Of a DNA stretch of 64,000 bases, positions 1-12,489 are shown piece by piece. This DNA is from Siderastrea radians (lineage: Eukaryota > Cnidaria > Anthozoa > Scleractinia > Rhizangiidae), in assembly GCA_964017195.1 (NCBI GenBank), contig OZ024898.1:11691630-11755629 (forward strand), written 5' to 3'. A program made the position numbers and the translations under genes. How positions within the stretch are numbered: position 1 is the first letter of the stretch; the number at the start of each line of letters is the position of its first letter. Below the pieces are notes generated by a model that was given only the letters and a program-made list of their open reading frames with translations, had not been told where the DNA came from and searched no databases.

Positions 1-324
1 CATTTTCTTGGTTGAGTTCTCATTATGAAAATTCCAAGTCAACCTCTGGATAACTTTGTGAGCTGAAGCAAATACTTGTTGACTTCTTGTGAGCATTTAA
101 TCGTGGAAAGTTTCTTCCAGGGAGTTAAAATTTGCGGAGAACACTGCTAAAACTACCTCGCTTTTCAAAATGGCCGCCAAACAAGCAATGAAAGAAACGC
201 TGCAGTGCACTTCCAAATATGGTCATTTACGTATATCGCAGGATATCTGTCATGTACGGATGACAGATATTGAGGGCTTCCTTACCATATATGGGCATCG
301 CGACAATTTGTTGAATAATAAAAA
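1..324. other. non-coding, nothing recognised
   Basis: A+T-rich sequence with no open frame of note and no recognisable repeat. It abuts the minisatellite that starts near 325. Confidence 0.5.
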
Positions 325-1072
325 TGTATATAGCCATGTATGGCTGTGAGTAGCTACGTTTAGATGCGTTTAGCCATGTATGGTCGTGTTTTGTCATGTA
401 TGGCTGTGTATAGCCATGTATGGCTGTGTGTAGTCACGTATGGTTCTGTATAGGCATGTATGGCTATATATGGCTGTGTATAGTCCTGTACCGTCCTGTA
501 TAGACTAGTATAGCTATCTATATCCATGTGTAGCCCTGTATAGCTGTTTATAGCCATGTATGGCTGTGTAAAGCTGTGTATATCCATGTTTAGCTGGGTA
601 TAGCCATGTATGGCTGTGTGTAGCGATATATGGATGTATATAGTGGTGTATGGAAGATCTATATCTATCACTATGTATAGCCATACATGTGTAGCCATGT
701 ATGGCTGTGTATAGTCATGTATGGCTGCGTATAGCTATGTATATCCGTGTATAGCCCTGTATAGCTGTTGATATCCATGTATGGCTGTATATAAGCACGC
801 ATGGGCCTGTATAGCTGTGTATCGCTTTGTATCGTTGTGTATTGCATCTATAGCTGCGTATATCCATGTATGGCTGTGCACAGCCATATATGGCCGTGTG
901 TAGCCATGTATGGCTGTGTGTAGTTATGTATGACTGTATATTTCTATGTATAGCTGTGTACATCCATGTATGGCTGTGAATAGCCATGTAGACTATCTGT
1001 ACTATTCATAGCTGTGTATATCTGTGTATGGCTGTGTATAGCCATGTATCGTTATGTATGGCCATGTATACG
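325..1072. repeat. degenerate ~20-bp minisatellite (tatagccatgtatggctgtg-like)
   Basis: About 750 bp of imperfect head-to-tail copies of a unit reading roughly TATAGCCATGTATGGCTGTG. The unit is rich in GCCAT/ATGGC, so both strands carry similar words, and long stop-free frames appear on the minus strand (360-698 and 715-987). Those frames encode His/Thr/Tyr/Ile-rich repeats and are by-products of the array, not genes. Remnants of the same array lie at 2499-2530 and 4273-4452, on the two sides of the Penelope-like fragments, so the array was probably continuous before later insertions. Confidence 0.85.
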
Positions 1073-2388
1073 TATTCATTTTTATTAAAAACTGGACTAG
1101 GTATATTGAATTTCTAGCATTTTGATTGGCTGAAAAGAGCTAAGCTATCAGCTCATATACCTGCCGCGACCAAATATGGTCAGTGAACACTCAGCAACAA
1201 AATGGACAAAGTGAGCTGAAAGTTTTTTTCCTCTCGAGCAACCCGGCGAGAAATATGGACGAGAAAAATCACTTGGCAGCGAATTTAAATTAAGCAGAAA
1301 GTCCAGCAGCGTCACTAACAAGCGCATCACCAACAGCGTCGTCTATAAACACAAGTCAAAATTGTTTGAAGAAACTGTGCAGAAATAGAAATTTTTAAAA
1401 GCATTAAGGGTTGTGTTTACAATTAATTTCTTTCATCGATCGTCACTTCGATTATTGAAATTGAACAAACGGTAGGTTTTATCAGGAAGGCTTTCTACTT
1501 TAAAATATCAAGACAAGACATAAAATAAAACACAGTGAAATGGGGCAGGAGCATTTAATAAAAACTATCACACATTCATGGCGAGTCGGTGCGAGAATCA
1601 TGAAGCAGTCTAAACAAGTACTAAACAAACTACAGCTATAAACTAGCAAGAAGGAAGGAAGGGGGAGATTTTTTTCGGCTTTAACACGCAAAATTGACAC
1701 TGGTTCACTTGCACTCGTTGCAGCTCTGTGTTCCAGCAGGTCCAAATGCTCAGATAGAAATCGGATGCCATGTAAACTTAACGGAGTTAAATCACCTTTC
1801 CAGTTGTTTGAATGTTGTTTTTACCATTCCGTCCGCAACCTCTAAACCGAGAACAACTGCATTTTCTGCTTTGCCTTTAACAAGCTATGATGGTAAATTT
1901 TAAGTGTTCCTCGCTTCAGTAATCTTGCTTCTGAGCTGCATAGAAAGTACCTTTTTAGTTCAAATTTTTCAAAACTTTTTAGTTCAAATTAGTTCTGTCT
2001 TCCTGAGTTCGATCAAACATGTACATATGCATGATGGTTCCGTTGTTCCGTTTCAACTCCAGCAGCTAATAAGGTGAAATTGTACAGCTTCAATCCGCTT
2101 TGAACGATGATTACAACAATGTTTCAGGAAAAACAAATATGTACCATATTTCAGAGCCAATAATTAGAAGACTTTTTTTCCAAAACTTGTGCCACTTTGT
2201 TCACTTTCGAGCAGTTTTCATTGATTCATTCAGCTTTGCAATGAAACGCCGCAACACTTCGCAAGGTTTTGGCGCCTTTTTCGTTCAGTCATGCATGCGA
2301 TCGATTCTTGTTCCCTTTTCATCTCTCTACTCATTTTTCCCGTTCTTTCTTGATTTTTTTAAAATAGTGGTTACGTTTTAAATAAAAC
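1073..2388. other. non-coding, nothing recognised
   Basis: Sequence separating two pieces of the same minisatellite, ending in a hairpin. Only short frames without recognisable domains occur. It may itself be an insertion into the array, but I see no terminal repeats to prove that. Confidence 0.4.
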
Positions 2389-2498
2389 AATTATTCTACT
2401 CGGGCTTGCTGGATATCAAATGATTATAACCAGCTCGGCGCTACGCGCCTCGTTGGTTATCTATCATTTGATATCCAGAGCGCCCTCGTAGAATAATT
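2389..2498. repeat. 110-bp hairpin (foldback MITE-like)
   Basis: The left arm starts AATTATTCTACTCGGGC and the right arm ends GCCCTCGTAGAATAATT. Between them lie inverted GGATATCAAATGAT and ATCATTTGATATCC and a GGCGC-containing centre. It is probably a small foldback element. A related half-hairpin word (CAACGAGGCGCGTAGC) occurs near 27,000. Confidence 0.75.
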
Positions 2499-2530
2499 AG
2501 CTATGTATAGCTGTTTATAGCCATGTATAG
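2499..2530. repeat. minisatellite remnant, left flank of Penelope insertion
   Basis: Two unit-lengths of the 325-1072 minisatellite (TATAGCTGTTTATAGCCATG). They sit between the hairpin and the Penelope-like fragments. Confidence 0.7.
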
Positions 2531-2795
2531 GCTAGGGGGTTAGTTTCTAAAGAAACTGTGGTGGAGCGTCGGTGGGGACGTGAAAGCGTCGGTGGGGACG
2601 TGAAACACAAAACTTTGGCTGACGTTTCGAGCGTTAGCCCTTCGTCAGAGCGAAGCAAGGAATTGTGAGTTGCACTTCGTTTAGATGGAGAGTGGGGGAG
2701 CTACGCTATTGGTAGGAACAGGGCAGCGTGAAAAACGAGAATAAATTAGTTGAATGAAAAGCGTTAATTGATACCATGGGGATTAAGTGCCGATT

Positions 2796-3176
2796 TTAAA
2801 ACTGATTTCTTTTTTCTAGATTTTTACGGCTTTCCGTGTTTCCCTGGTGTAGGGAAAAGCCACAGATCGTCATGTGTTGGCTAGAATGATTAGGGAGATT
2901 GAAGTGTCGGGCGACTGGTTTGGATGCATCCTTGTCATTTCTTTCAACGTCTCGTAGGTGTTCGCGGAAACGGTCGCCTAGTCTCCTCCTTGTTTCACCA
3001 ATGTATATCTTTTTGCATAAAGTGCATGTTTTGCAATAGATAACATTTGCGGAGGTGCATGTAAAGCGATCAGTGATTTTAGTCGATCGCTTGAGTCTTG
3101 TTATTTTGTCCGCATTGTGAATGAAAGGACAAGTGTTGCATCGTTTACGCGCATTTAAAAGTACCCAGTTGATCAT
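2796..3176 (-). pseudogene. GIY-YIG endonuclease domain of Penelope-like element
   Basis: The 126-aa frame shows cysteine pairs (TCPF, YCKTCTLC) and then the GIY-YIG core (IYIGET, with RLGDRFREHLRDV downstream), followed by the ARHFNLPNH block. In Penelope-like elements this nuclease follows the RT and nicks target DNA for priming. It is only the C-terminal part of the polyprotein: the RT is in a different, broken frame upstream on the same strand and the first methionine is internal, so this is a decayed copy rather than a gene. Confidence 0.88.
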
Positions 3177-3289
3177 CAGCTAGATTTGAGTACACTTCTA
3201 AATAGAAAGTTCCCTATGTTTTTGCGTTTGAATGAAATTAATGGGGGCTGTGAAAAGATTGTTCCCGTTTCATTGTCATTTTGGAGTGA

Positions 3290-3672
3290 CTAATAGTCCT
3301 TTTTAAAAAAGATGTTTATGGTTGCAACCACTCTCTCTCCAACTCTCTCGTTCTTTTCCTTCAGTGACGTTTGCAATGCTGACTGTCGATCAATCTGTTG
3401 AGCATGGTGTTGAGCTGTGTTCACAACAGAATCAGGATAGGCACGCTTCTTAAGGAAATGGCACATTTCCTCTCTAGGTTTGTAGTGCACACTGGTGGAT
3501 AGGCCTTTGCCATTGTTTGAAACTTCGATGTCAAGAAAAGCAATTGAAGTTTCGGAGATTTCCCAGGTATCTCTCAGTGCCGGGTGAAAGGAGTTGACAG
3601 AAGTTATAAAATGATCAAGTTCTTTTCTGCTAGATGACGTAGCGCCAATACAGTCGTCGATGTAGCGGACCT
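3290..3672 (-). pseudogene. Penelope-like RT C-terminal fragment
   Basis: Minus-strand translation begins with a YIDD catalytic box and continues into the conserved block containing AFLDIEVSNNG and HYKP, then EEMCHFLKKR and QQIDRQSALQTS. Compared with the plus-strand copy, the segment between HYKP and EEMC is missing, so this copy has an internal deletion. Everything upstream of YIDD (the N-terminal RT motifs) is absent. It is non-functional. Confidence 0.8.
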
Positions 3673-4215
3673 ACAGATTCCCACAGTTATTTGTTGTATT
3701 CATCCTCTCATCCTTCCCACGTCAAAAACTCCATCCCGTTCTCTCAATTTCTTTGAACTTCGACGTTTATGTAGTGATGACTCCGATTTTTCCAACAAAT
3801 CAGAGGAAATGTGCCATTTCTTCAAGAAGCGTGGCTATCCTGATTCTGTTGTCAACAAGGCTCAACACTGTGCTCAACAGAGTGATCGACAGTCAACACT
3901 GCAAACGTCACAGAAGGAAAAGAACGAGAGAATCCCATTTTTAGCCAACATATGACAATCTGTGGACTTGCCCTGCACCAGGGTAACGCGGAAAGCCGTA
4001 AAAATCTAGAAAAAAATAATTTTTCAAATCGGCACACTCAATCCCCACAGTATCAATGCACGCTTTTCATTCAACTAATTTATTCTTGTTTTTCACGTTG
4101 CCATGTTCCTACCAATAGCGTAGCTCCACCACTCTCCATATAAACGAAGTGCAACCCACAATTCCTTAATTCGCTCTGACGAAGGGCTAACGCTTGACAC
4201 GTCTGCTCAGCTTTC
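3673..4215 (+). mobile_element. Penelope-like retroelement fragment, plus copy
   Basis: Begins in the RT C-terminal region (SYLLYSSSHPSHVKNSIPF, then EEMCHFFKKRGYPDSVVN and DRQSTLQTSQKEKNER), jumps directly to the segment after GIY-YIG (MTICGLALHQGN) and ends with the same 3' tail as the minus copy (CTGACGAAGGGCTAACGCTT, 4181-4200). The nuclease domain is deleted and there are frame breaks. It contains the RT segment missing from the minus copy. Minisatellite resumes at 4273. Confidence 0.8.
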
Positions 4216-4272
4216 AATCTCTTTACGGTGGCCATTACCTTATCAACTTAGTTGATAAATCCTAATTCTTGT

Positions 4273-4452
4273 GTTATAGCCATGTATAGCTGTGTATATC
4301 CATGTATAGCTGGGTATAGCTATGTATGGCCATGTATAGCTGTGTACAACCATGCATGGCTGTGTATGCATCTGTATACGTGTGTAGGGCTATATACGAC
4401 TGTGTATAGATATCTATGGCTGTGTATGTGTTTGTGGGGCTGTGTATCGGTT
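4273..4452. repeat. minisatellite remnant, right flank of Penelope insertion
   Basis: About nine degenerate units of the same ~20-bp satellite as 325-1072 (TATAGCCATGTATAGCTGTG). Its presence on both sides supports insertion of the Penelope fragments into the array. Confidence 0.75.
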
Positions 4453-6234
4453 CCTACGTTTATGCCGGTATTGGATTAAGTCAAACCACTATATCATAGT
4501 TACACCGTGTACCCACCGAGCCCTGCGATCCCACCACTGACCGAACAGATCGTAGGCTCTGGGAACGAGAATGCCTCGTTTCTGGTTTAAAGCACTCGCA
4601 CCAGGCTTCTCAGCTTCGGTTTGGTACCCAGCCTCTCATGGTTTCGGAAAAAAGAACACGCATTATCGCTAAGCGAGACAAAACTGAGGAAAAGTTTCAA
4701 CGTGGTTAGAAAGAGCATATACCCATGCCTCTGGAAAAACTCTTCTTTTAGTTTAAACTTTTAAAGGAGCTGAACAGGATACAATCTAATTTTTTAAGTG
4801 CATTTTTTACCTGCTTATGTTTAAAACAAAAATATTAATGGCCCTCTTCAAATAACCCAGAGAAATATCAACTAGATAAGTGGAATAAATTGCTTATTAA
4901 TTGAACTGTATGTACTTTAAATCCATATGAAATATTCCGTGCGCACTGGTCATGTGGCTAATGACGTCACAATAATGAAGCTGACGTGGAAATTATTTCC
5001 GTGTTATCTTTTATCAACATGCAAACTTTGGTTTAAACTTTTAAACGGAGATATTGAATCTAGGACTTAGTCCCGTGTTATTATCTCGTTTATAGCCAGC
5101 GCAGTTTTGATATCCCATAATATCACCGCTCATTTCTAAGTGACCCATAACAATGTGCTTCTAACGACGTTCGTTGCTTTCGAATTGATATAGACTTGTA
5201 CCCAAAGCAAGCTAAAACGACTTCTTTTGGCCATAATCACGTGGATTCTGGGAAGACTCTTATTATATATGGCTGGTGTTTGTAGCTGATATAACGCGCG
5301 CTGTGATTGGCTATCTTTAGAGCGGATTCTCCCGTAATGCCCACGGGCATTACGAGTTATTGTTAATGCCTTACAAAAAAGAGAACAAGAGATAATTCAA
5401 AACCGTTGTCTTTTTATGAAAACTAGAACAGCTACAAAAATTGAGCCGTTTTTCGGGCAAAAGAACGCAAAACTGAGAATTTCCTACACGGATTGAAAGA
5501 TAAATTATTATAACTTGTCACGTGTTGAACACGAATGTTTTTACGCGCTATCAAATCTTTGTTTTGCAGAAAAATCATCAAAATATGGACTTTTCTCACC
5601 ATTAATCGGTGCTCTACACAAATAAATTCAAAGTAGCATCTTTATGTAGTTTTTTCAGGTTCCAGAAGTCGACAAAACAAGTAAAATAACGCAGACTCGA
5701 CGACCTTTTCGTTCAAAACTTTTTCAAAAACAATTGCGTGATTAGCGCACGCACAACAACACCGCGAAAAAACAGACTGTTAAAAACAAAAGATAACACA
5801 TTTTAATTCTCGTCTTACCTTGCCTTTTCAATAACATGGACTCTAAACAGTAAAGCCCTTTCTGGCCGCTTTTTGACGAGAAACTTTGAATTTCTCTTTT
5901 GAATGGAAGGAGCCCAACAAAAAAAGGCGCGAAACTTTCAACCAATCACTGGCTCGCTTTTGAGACGTCAATACGTAGTTATATTGACGTCTCAAAAACA
6001 ATCAGAAGAAGAAGGGGAATGAGACCCGATACGAGTCGTTGTAGCTCAAAGAGGGCACAAAAACATTCAAAGTTTACAGTCGTATAAATCAGCGTATGAA
6101 CAGCACCAGCGATATAGAAGTCATACATCCTCAGCAGAACATAAGAAGCTCCAAACCAGTCTTTGGCAGGTTCTAATTCCGTGGATTTACACCATTTGGC
6201 TCTAAAGAAGCCCCATTGGTGGGAGGGGGGGGGG
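4453..6234. other. non-coding; two short perfect palindromes
   Basis: No supported gene. Two small palindromes stand out: 5333-5354 (core GTAATGCCC/GGGCATTAC) and 5958-5997 (16-bp arms TTTTGAGACGTCAATA and its complement around an 8-bp loop). The second contains GACGTC on both arms. They may be small MITE remnants. Confidence 0.5.
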
Positions 6235-6432
6235 TCTTGGTATCCCGTATCCATTTAACGTTTTCGTGAAATATCCTATATCCCCTTAATTGCGCAGTCT
6301 CGTATCCCTAAACTTCGCGTTGAATATCCCCATATTTCTTTTCAAGTATCCCGTATCCCTATAATTTTTTCTTTGGTATATCGTATCCCTATATTCTTTC
6401 CACAAAAATCCCGTATCCCCATATCCCCTAAT
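6235..6432. repeat. degenerate minisatellite (TATCCCGTATCCCTAT-like)
   Basis: About ten irregular copies of a pyrimidine-rich unit resembling ATCCCGTATCCCTATA, spaced 20-35 bp. Their divergence indicates an old array. Confidence 0.65.
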
Positions 6433-8425
6433 AGGGCCTCTCTAATGGAGACATCGTGAGAGCAGTCGATGACAGTTGAATCGATGCAGCAATTAACGAC
6501 AACAAATTCCCTCGCTGTCACCCAAGCAAGTACTTCAGATGCGAACAGCCGAGTGGATTTTGCAGGTGCAAATATCAGCAGTATTTCTGGGTGCCAATTT
6601 CAAATCTTCGATAGCCCAATAAAAATAATTCAAGGAACACAGAAGAGGCGAAAAGCTGTGATTGAAAGCGACGATGAAGAGCACGTCTCAGCAAAACAAA
6701 GGTATTTTTTTGACGACTATTCTGTAGTTCATTTCGCTTAAATAATTTTGCGTTCTTGGGAACGAGACTAAACAGATCTCCATTGATCTTTGATCTCTGC
6801 TGATGCGAGACGAATTAAGCGCGTGCATTACCGGATGTGAAGTAACCACTTCCGCATGAATCATCTTGGGCCAAACAAATGCCATAGAATAAACTACTTA
6901 TTAAACCTCGAAAGTTCGGTCTTTACCGGGGAAAATATCAAACTTCATCCTTGCTGTATTGACCTCGTTATCGCTCGGTCAATTCATCAAAGCCTTAGTT
7001 TGAGATTTCCCATAAAGACCTCACTCTCGGTTAATAAGTAGTTATTATTATTCAGGTAAACTTACTGTCCCTGATCCACTAAATGCCTGGGGAAATGCCA
7101 CATCGGTGCAACGCGGCAAAGTGCAGTGGCCAGGTGGTTTACAAATGCTATTGCAGTTCCAACCCTGTGGAGTTTTTGTCATGTTGAGTTTACCACTCTG
7201 CACGGAGATTCCTGAGGATAGTAAACACAATCTCTTTCGATGATTTCAAATAAATTTGTGTGTATAATTAGAAGAAAAAAGAGATCCGGTGAATCAGTAA
7301 GCTTTAGAAGTAACCTTATGGTTATGAAACATGGTAAAATTGGCAGATAGATATATAGAAGCCACATACGTAAGTAAGTCACCATCTTTACACTGTAGTT
7401 CTCTTTAGGTTAGAAAACATACACAACACCTGAAATCCTGCAAAACCTGATTACGACTGCCATGAAGGTATTCGTCCTCCTCCTTTGCGAAACGTGCAAT
7501 AAATGTCGTACTTCGTTTTAACGGAAATGGATATCTTATTCTTGCAAGAAAAACAAATTATCTTCAGGCATTATCTCCACTCTTTAGAGAAAAGCATTTT
7601 GCTAAAGGTCTGTGCTTGAAATTATTGACCTAGAACGAAGAAGAAATAATTTCATTGGGCTTTTTTCCCATAAGTGGAAACAAATGATTATTAGCCGAAA
7701 GAAAAGTCTTTTTGCCAGGGAAATCTGAACTTCACCTTAAGAATTGAGAATTGAAGGAGCTGAAAGAAAGAAAGCAAAGACACGCAAAGCCTGTTTGAAC
7801 AAAGGGTAGGCAATTATCATATTCCATGACACATGACATCTAATCACAGCGCTCCAACTACGTACACCTATACTTGTATGAATTGGAGCATGGGATGCTT
7901 AAACCTGAAAACATTTTATGTCCTTTTTGTTGGCATTCCGCTGACGGAATAGTTTTGAAAAGAATGGAGACTGATTAATGATAAAGGTTGCGGTAATAAG
8001 TGACTTTCACAGTTTCCCATGACTTTAATTATAAATCATAATGTTTACTGCAATCACGTTAAGCCCCTTAACGTGTCAACGATTGTCCAAATCCAATTTC
8101 TCTCTTATGTGTACTTTAAACCGAGACGGCACGTAAACTTTACAAAGGTTAAGAGTGCACACGAAAAAAGTCACGGACTTATGAATGTTGTTTGGTCGTC
8201 AGTTGATTTTAACGGCGTTAATAAAATAATGCTGGGCTTTCATGGTATGTTTAAGGCTTGAGATATCTTAATACCTACACGAAATAAGTTCAAAATGAAA
8301 ACTACTTAAACACAATATTTTAAATAAAGAAATTGAAGACTCGATGACTTGGAATCCTCGCTCTGCAGGTATCGAAAATTTAGGAAGCGTACATGATCGA
8401 TGCTAATAATAAATCAGTATTATAA
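6433..8425. other. non-coding, nothing recognised
   Basis: Only short open frames, none with a recognisable domain or a consistent start and splice structure. The 90-codon frame at 6469-6741 is Ser/Thr-rich, opens at ATG and could be an exon, but nothing supports this further. Confidence 0.4.
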
Positions 8426-9366
8426 GGGAAGGTACGTTTTCTCTTGGGGGGGGGGGGAGGGCTGGGGAATTTTGGTATTTTTTTCCCAAAAAAGTGTTGG
8501 ACCTCCCTTGCGTTTTAATAAAAAAACTCCTGATCCCCCCACCTTTAGGTGACTGACAAAAGCGCGACCCTCTCCTCACTACAACATGGTATGTTCCATG
8601 CTGTAGAAACCTCAGAACGTTTCGCTTGTGAATATCGTTTGAATTTGAATTTCGTTTGAATATGAATATATCTCGATATTGAATGCGTGCGTGCTGAAAC
8701 AAGGAAAATGCGAACAATCAGTGTGGGATATTTACGTTTTATAGCTGAAGTTTGAATATGGAAGTATTTGAGTATTATAAAAGTTTTGAACGTAAAATAT
8801 CTAAGGGAAAATACACGCGCTTCTTTCTCCGATTAGCCGGCATTGCTGTTGGTTATTTTAACAGAAAGGTTTAGTTGTTTAGCATGCGAAGTCTGCCTCT
8901 CAAAAACAAATAATTCCGACACTTCCGACAGGGTAGAGCGCATTGTTGGATCTACTAGTAACTCTTCAGAACTAAACGACTCAGGAGATCAGGCAGCGGA
9001 TAGTCAACAGCAAGAAGCTGAAGAAACGATACCTGAGTCAAGTACTTCTCGATACGGACGGAAAAGGACACGAGTCCTCCGAGAAAAACTATGTGCCATG
9101 GCATAATATACATGTAAAAATGTAACCTAGTACTTATAATAAAACACCAAATTAAATCAAAGTAGGTGAAAAGAAAAACTTAATCTGTAAGAAAAATGGA
9201 AAGCAACATCACAAAAATTCTCATTGAAAAATTCTGGAAAAGATGTGTGACCCTCCCTTGAATAGCTCACATGAGGTATGGCCCTCCCCTTTTGGTGCTC
9301 ACTTTCACTGATGACCCTCCCCTCCGAGGCCCCAGCCCTCCCCCCCAAGAAAAAACGTACCTTCCC
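8426..9366. mobile_element. 941-bp TIR element, TAA duplication (Harbinger-like, non-autonomous)
   Basis: The left end is GGGAAGGTACGTTTT followed by a G-run and AGGGCTGGGG. The right end is the inverted CCCCAGCCCT, a C-run and AAAACGTACCTTCCC. TAA flanks both ends (8423-8425 and 9367-9369). A 3-bp TAA duplication and GGG-starting termini are typical of PIF/Harbinger elements, but no transposase is encoded, so the superfamily call is inference. An internal 87-codon frame (8843-9106), Ser/Glu-rich with a basic C-terminus, could be a captured exon. Confidence 0.75.
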
Positions 9367-12300
9367 TAAATAATTTTGACAACAAGTTACTGCGTGGTTT
9401 TCAGCTTTTCATTTTTTTTTTTTAATTAACCTTTGGGATTTTTTCATAACGGGGCGGGTACTTTAAATGTTATTTCCCCTATCAAATGTATTTCCTGACT
9501 GTAAAGCAAAACAAAAGTTGAAATGAAATGCATATGGTTTCGGTTTAAGTCTCCTTATATTCATTTTCATTCAATTTCTTTTCTCAATGTACACTATGCG
9601 TGCTTGAGGAGCCTTCTTTAAACCACTTTAACATGTAGGCCTCCTCATTAAAGATTAATTTTTGAAAATCAGACCCTTTGCCTCAATGTCTCGTTATTCT
9701 ACGTTAACTGTACATAAAGACTCAAAGACTGAACGTTTCAATGAGCTCTTCAATAACGTTTAACGCCAGTAACGTCATTTTTAATAACATTTCAATAAAC
9801 GCTTCTTTGATTTGGTTAAGTCTAAGAGGAAAGATTTCAGGGTCTTCTAAAGGCAGCTAAAATTTTTCACTGCTTTTTGATGCTTATTGAATAACATCAT
9901 TTATGTTTGCAGCCTGTACTAGCATCGGATACTAGCAAAATACTCAACAGAAATTGTTTGTATTGTATCTGGTCAGTCTAAAAAGACTTTGCTTTCGACT
10001 GCTATATAAATGTTTCTTAGGCTTCATTTTTTGCAACAACAACTGAAAACCTCGTTACATATGCCTTTCTACGAATATATGCCATAGCCAACATTTCATT
10101 AAAAAAAGAGAAAGAAAACCTGTGAAAAACCTAGTTCACTTTTATATTCTGGCGTAATTTTAGCTTCTCTGTTTTTGCAGGAAGCATTTGAACTATTAAA
10201 GCTTTGAACATTTCTAACTACTAAGGCGAAGCGGAATTCCACAAACAACAGCAAAGGACAGAAAAACCAAAAAAAAGTCAAAGCCTAAAAATCACGAGAT
10301 GTACTTCGTGACAATGGAGAGTAGAGTAGCAAAGAATGCATGTCCTTTGAAATTAAGAAATGTAAAAAAAACTAATTGTAGGTTAAGGACACATTGACAC
10401 AAGGCAAAGAGGGGCAATATTTTGGGGAAGTTTGCTGCTGCTGTTCTAAAGAAAGATATTGCGATTAGTACAGAAATCGTCTTTAAATAGGCTTACATAA
10501 TGTTGTGCGTTTGGGAACACCTCAAGGCGATGGCTAAACAAAAAACAAAAAAGTCTTTTTCCATCTCACGAAAAAGCGCTATCCAAAAAGAATGTTTAAA
10601 TTACTATCCCACTCTTACCTTTTACAGTGAAAGCGAGATTTCCCACAAACACCAAAGCACCTGAAAACACCACAGCTAAAAATTTTAGATTTATCATGTC
10701 GCTATTGACAGTAGTCTCGGCAAATAAAGAGGTGCAATACGCTGACCAGAGCGTGAGAGTTGCTTTATATCTACAAACCCCTGCTTGACCAACCCCTGAT
10801 ATCATACGTAAACAAACGTATTATATTGCTATTAGAACAATGATAAAAACGCGAATTAGCTGAGCATACGCAACAAACTCATGCCCAGTTGTGAAATTTT
10901 CAAGGGGGTGCATTTTCCTACCTGTCGGACTTTTGATTTTCTGTTAGTTCAGAAAAGAAAGAAAGAAAGAACAATTTCATATAGATCAGTTGGCTGGGGT
11001 TTTCATGGAAATACATTAAACACAACCACCCACTTTTTAAAATAAAAGATGTAGCCACTAATCCATGTTTAGAAAGCGAAAGATAACTGCAGCTGAACAA
11101 ACAGTTTTCCTGCTTCGGTTTTCTTCTGTGCAAGGTGTTGAGTTACATGGCTCGTATGGTAATAGGGTTTATGGTCATGACTGTTGTTTTTCATTTCAAT
11201 TGCATTATCATTAATCCAATTTTATAGCAAAATATTGATTGTGAATGTCGCTGTTATGGAGCGGATTCTCCGACAAATAATATTGAGCTTAAACCGGGAA
11301 TCTCTGGATTACCCCTCGTTTATTGAGCTTTGTACCAGTGGACCTGATTAAGCTATGCCAGAGCTTTTGCGCTCAAGCTAGGTTATAGCTAAATTGACTT
11401 GAAAGACGTCCTTAGAAGGTGTGGTTGACGAAAGGAATTCCACACTTAGGCTATTTCACAAAATACAACCAACTTCACAACTGAGCACAAAATATATACA
11501 AAAAGAAGTAGAAGTGTCTAACAGAGTTAAATTCCAAACCTGATTATCTGTCTACGTTATAATACTATTTCCTACTAAACCAGACAAAGCAATTCTTGGT
11601 GGCGGTTTCGATAATTGGTTAAACAAGTGAAGGTGTCTCAAAAACTTAATCCCCACTGCCATTGTTTGCAAATGTGACCACCTGTGTTGATTCCATGTTC
11701 AGCACGGTCAAGTTTACTAATTTTACAACATGAAGTAAACATGAATGCTTGGCACAATTGTTCAAGTGTGTCTAGAATAATTACGAAAACACCAAATAAC
11801 AAGAATTTTACTGTACAACGGTGTGTCATCCATACATTTTATGGAAATGAACGTTTTGTTCCCGAAGGAAAATGTGAACTTTAACTTAACGCCTTAAATA
11901 TAATTAATTAAGAAAAATAAAGAATGAGACTGATTAATGCCAAAGATGACTACAACAAAAGATTATGATATAATCTCAAGACATTTATCTCAAACCATAA
12001 CACTGCAAACCATAACACTGTTTGTTTGTGTGTTTACCAATTTTCCAATTGAGTCCAGAGGGCAGCAAACTTTGCAGAAATAAAAACGTAGCCACACGAA
12101 ACAAAACTACGAAGTTTTCAATGTTATTTAGGCTCAGTTTTAAGCTTATCAATAAAATACCGCTGGACTTGTTTTAATCAGAGGAAGCTGGGTACGGTTA
12201 TTCAGTCAACCCGGAATTATTCTATATGTTGGCATGAAAGCGTTCCGCAGAGGGAGTACCTTTAAAAGGAATGACAGTTGAATAATGCTCACGATTTTAT

Positions 12301-12417
12301 GAGGGGCTATGACGATATCCAATGCCATTTCCAACAAAATATAAGTAAAGCACTAACATGAAAAGGATTGCCTAAGCAGTTTTTCTGCTTCGGCATGTTC
12401 CCCTGCAAGGCGTTCAG
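9367..12417. other. non-coding; short dispersed repeat
   Basis: No supported gene. A ~50-bp word family (CTGCTTCGG...CAAGG.GTT.AGTTAC) occurs near 11,110-11,146 and again at 12,385-12,422, suggesting an old dispersed repeat. The second copy leads straight into the GA microsatellite. Confidence 0.45.
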
Positions 12418-12421
12418 TTAC

Positions 12422-12431
12422 GCGAGAGAGA

Positions 12432-12478
<47 letters not shown>
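12422..12478. repeat. (GA)n microsatellite
   Basis: About 57 bp of almost pure GA dinucleotides followed by CCAGAGGAAAGG and the GGGAACTTTTGTAACG array. A second GA tract at 18,351-18,421 is adjacent to the same kind of sequence in inverted orientation. Confidence 0.95.
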
Positions 12479-12480
<2 letters not shown>

Positions 12481-12489
12481 AGAGGAAAG

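Larger units (their letters stand above)
2610..3672 (-). mobile_element. Penelope-like retroelement fragment, minus copy
   Basis: 5'-truncated Penelope-like element read on the minus strand. It begins at the RT catalytic YIDD box (rc of 3643-3672), runs through the RT C-terminal part (to ~3290) and the GIY-YIG endonuclease (3176-2796), and ends in a 3' tail containing CGTTAGCCCTTCGTCAGAG near 2620-2660. The order RT then GIY-YIG is diagnostic of Penelope-like elements. The adjacent plus-strand copy (3673-4215) ends in the same 3' tail, so the two copies lie head to head. A 20-bp tandem duplication (gcgtcggtggggacgtgaaa) sits just outside at 2567-2606. Confidence 0.85.

Noticed and set aside
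360..987. Minus-strand frames rich in HTxLYTAIH repeats
   Set aside because: Products of the ~20-bp minisatellite; no conserved start or domain.
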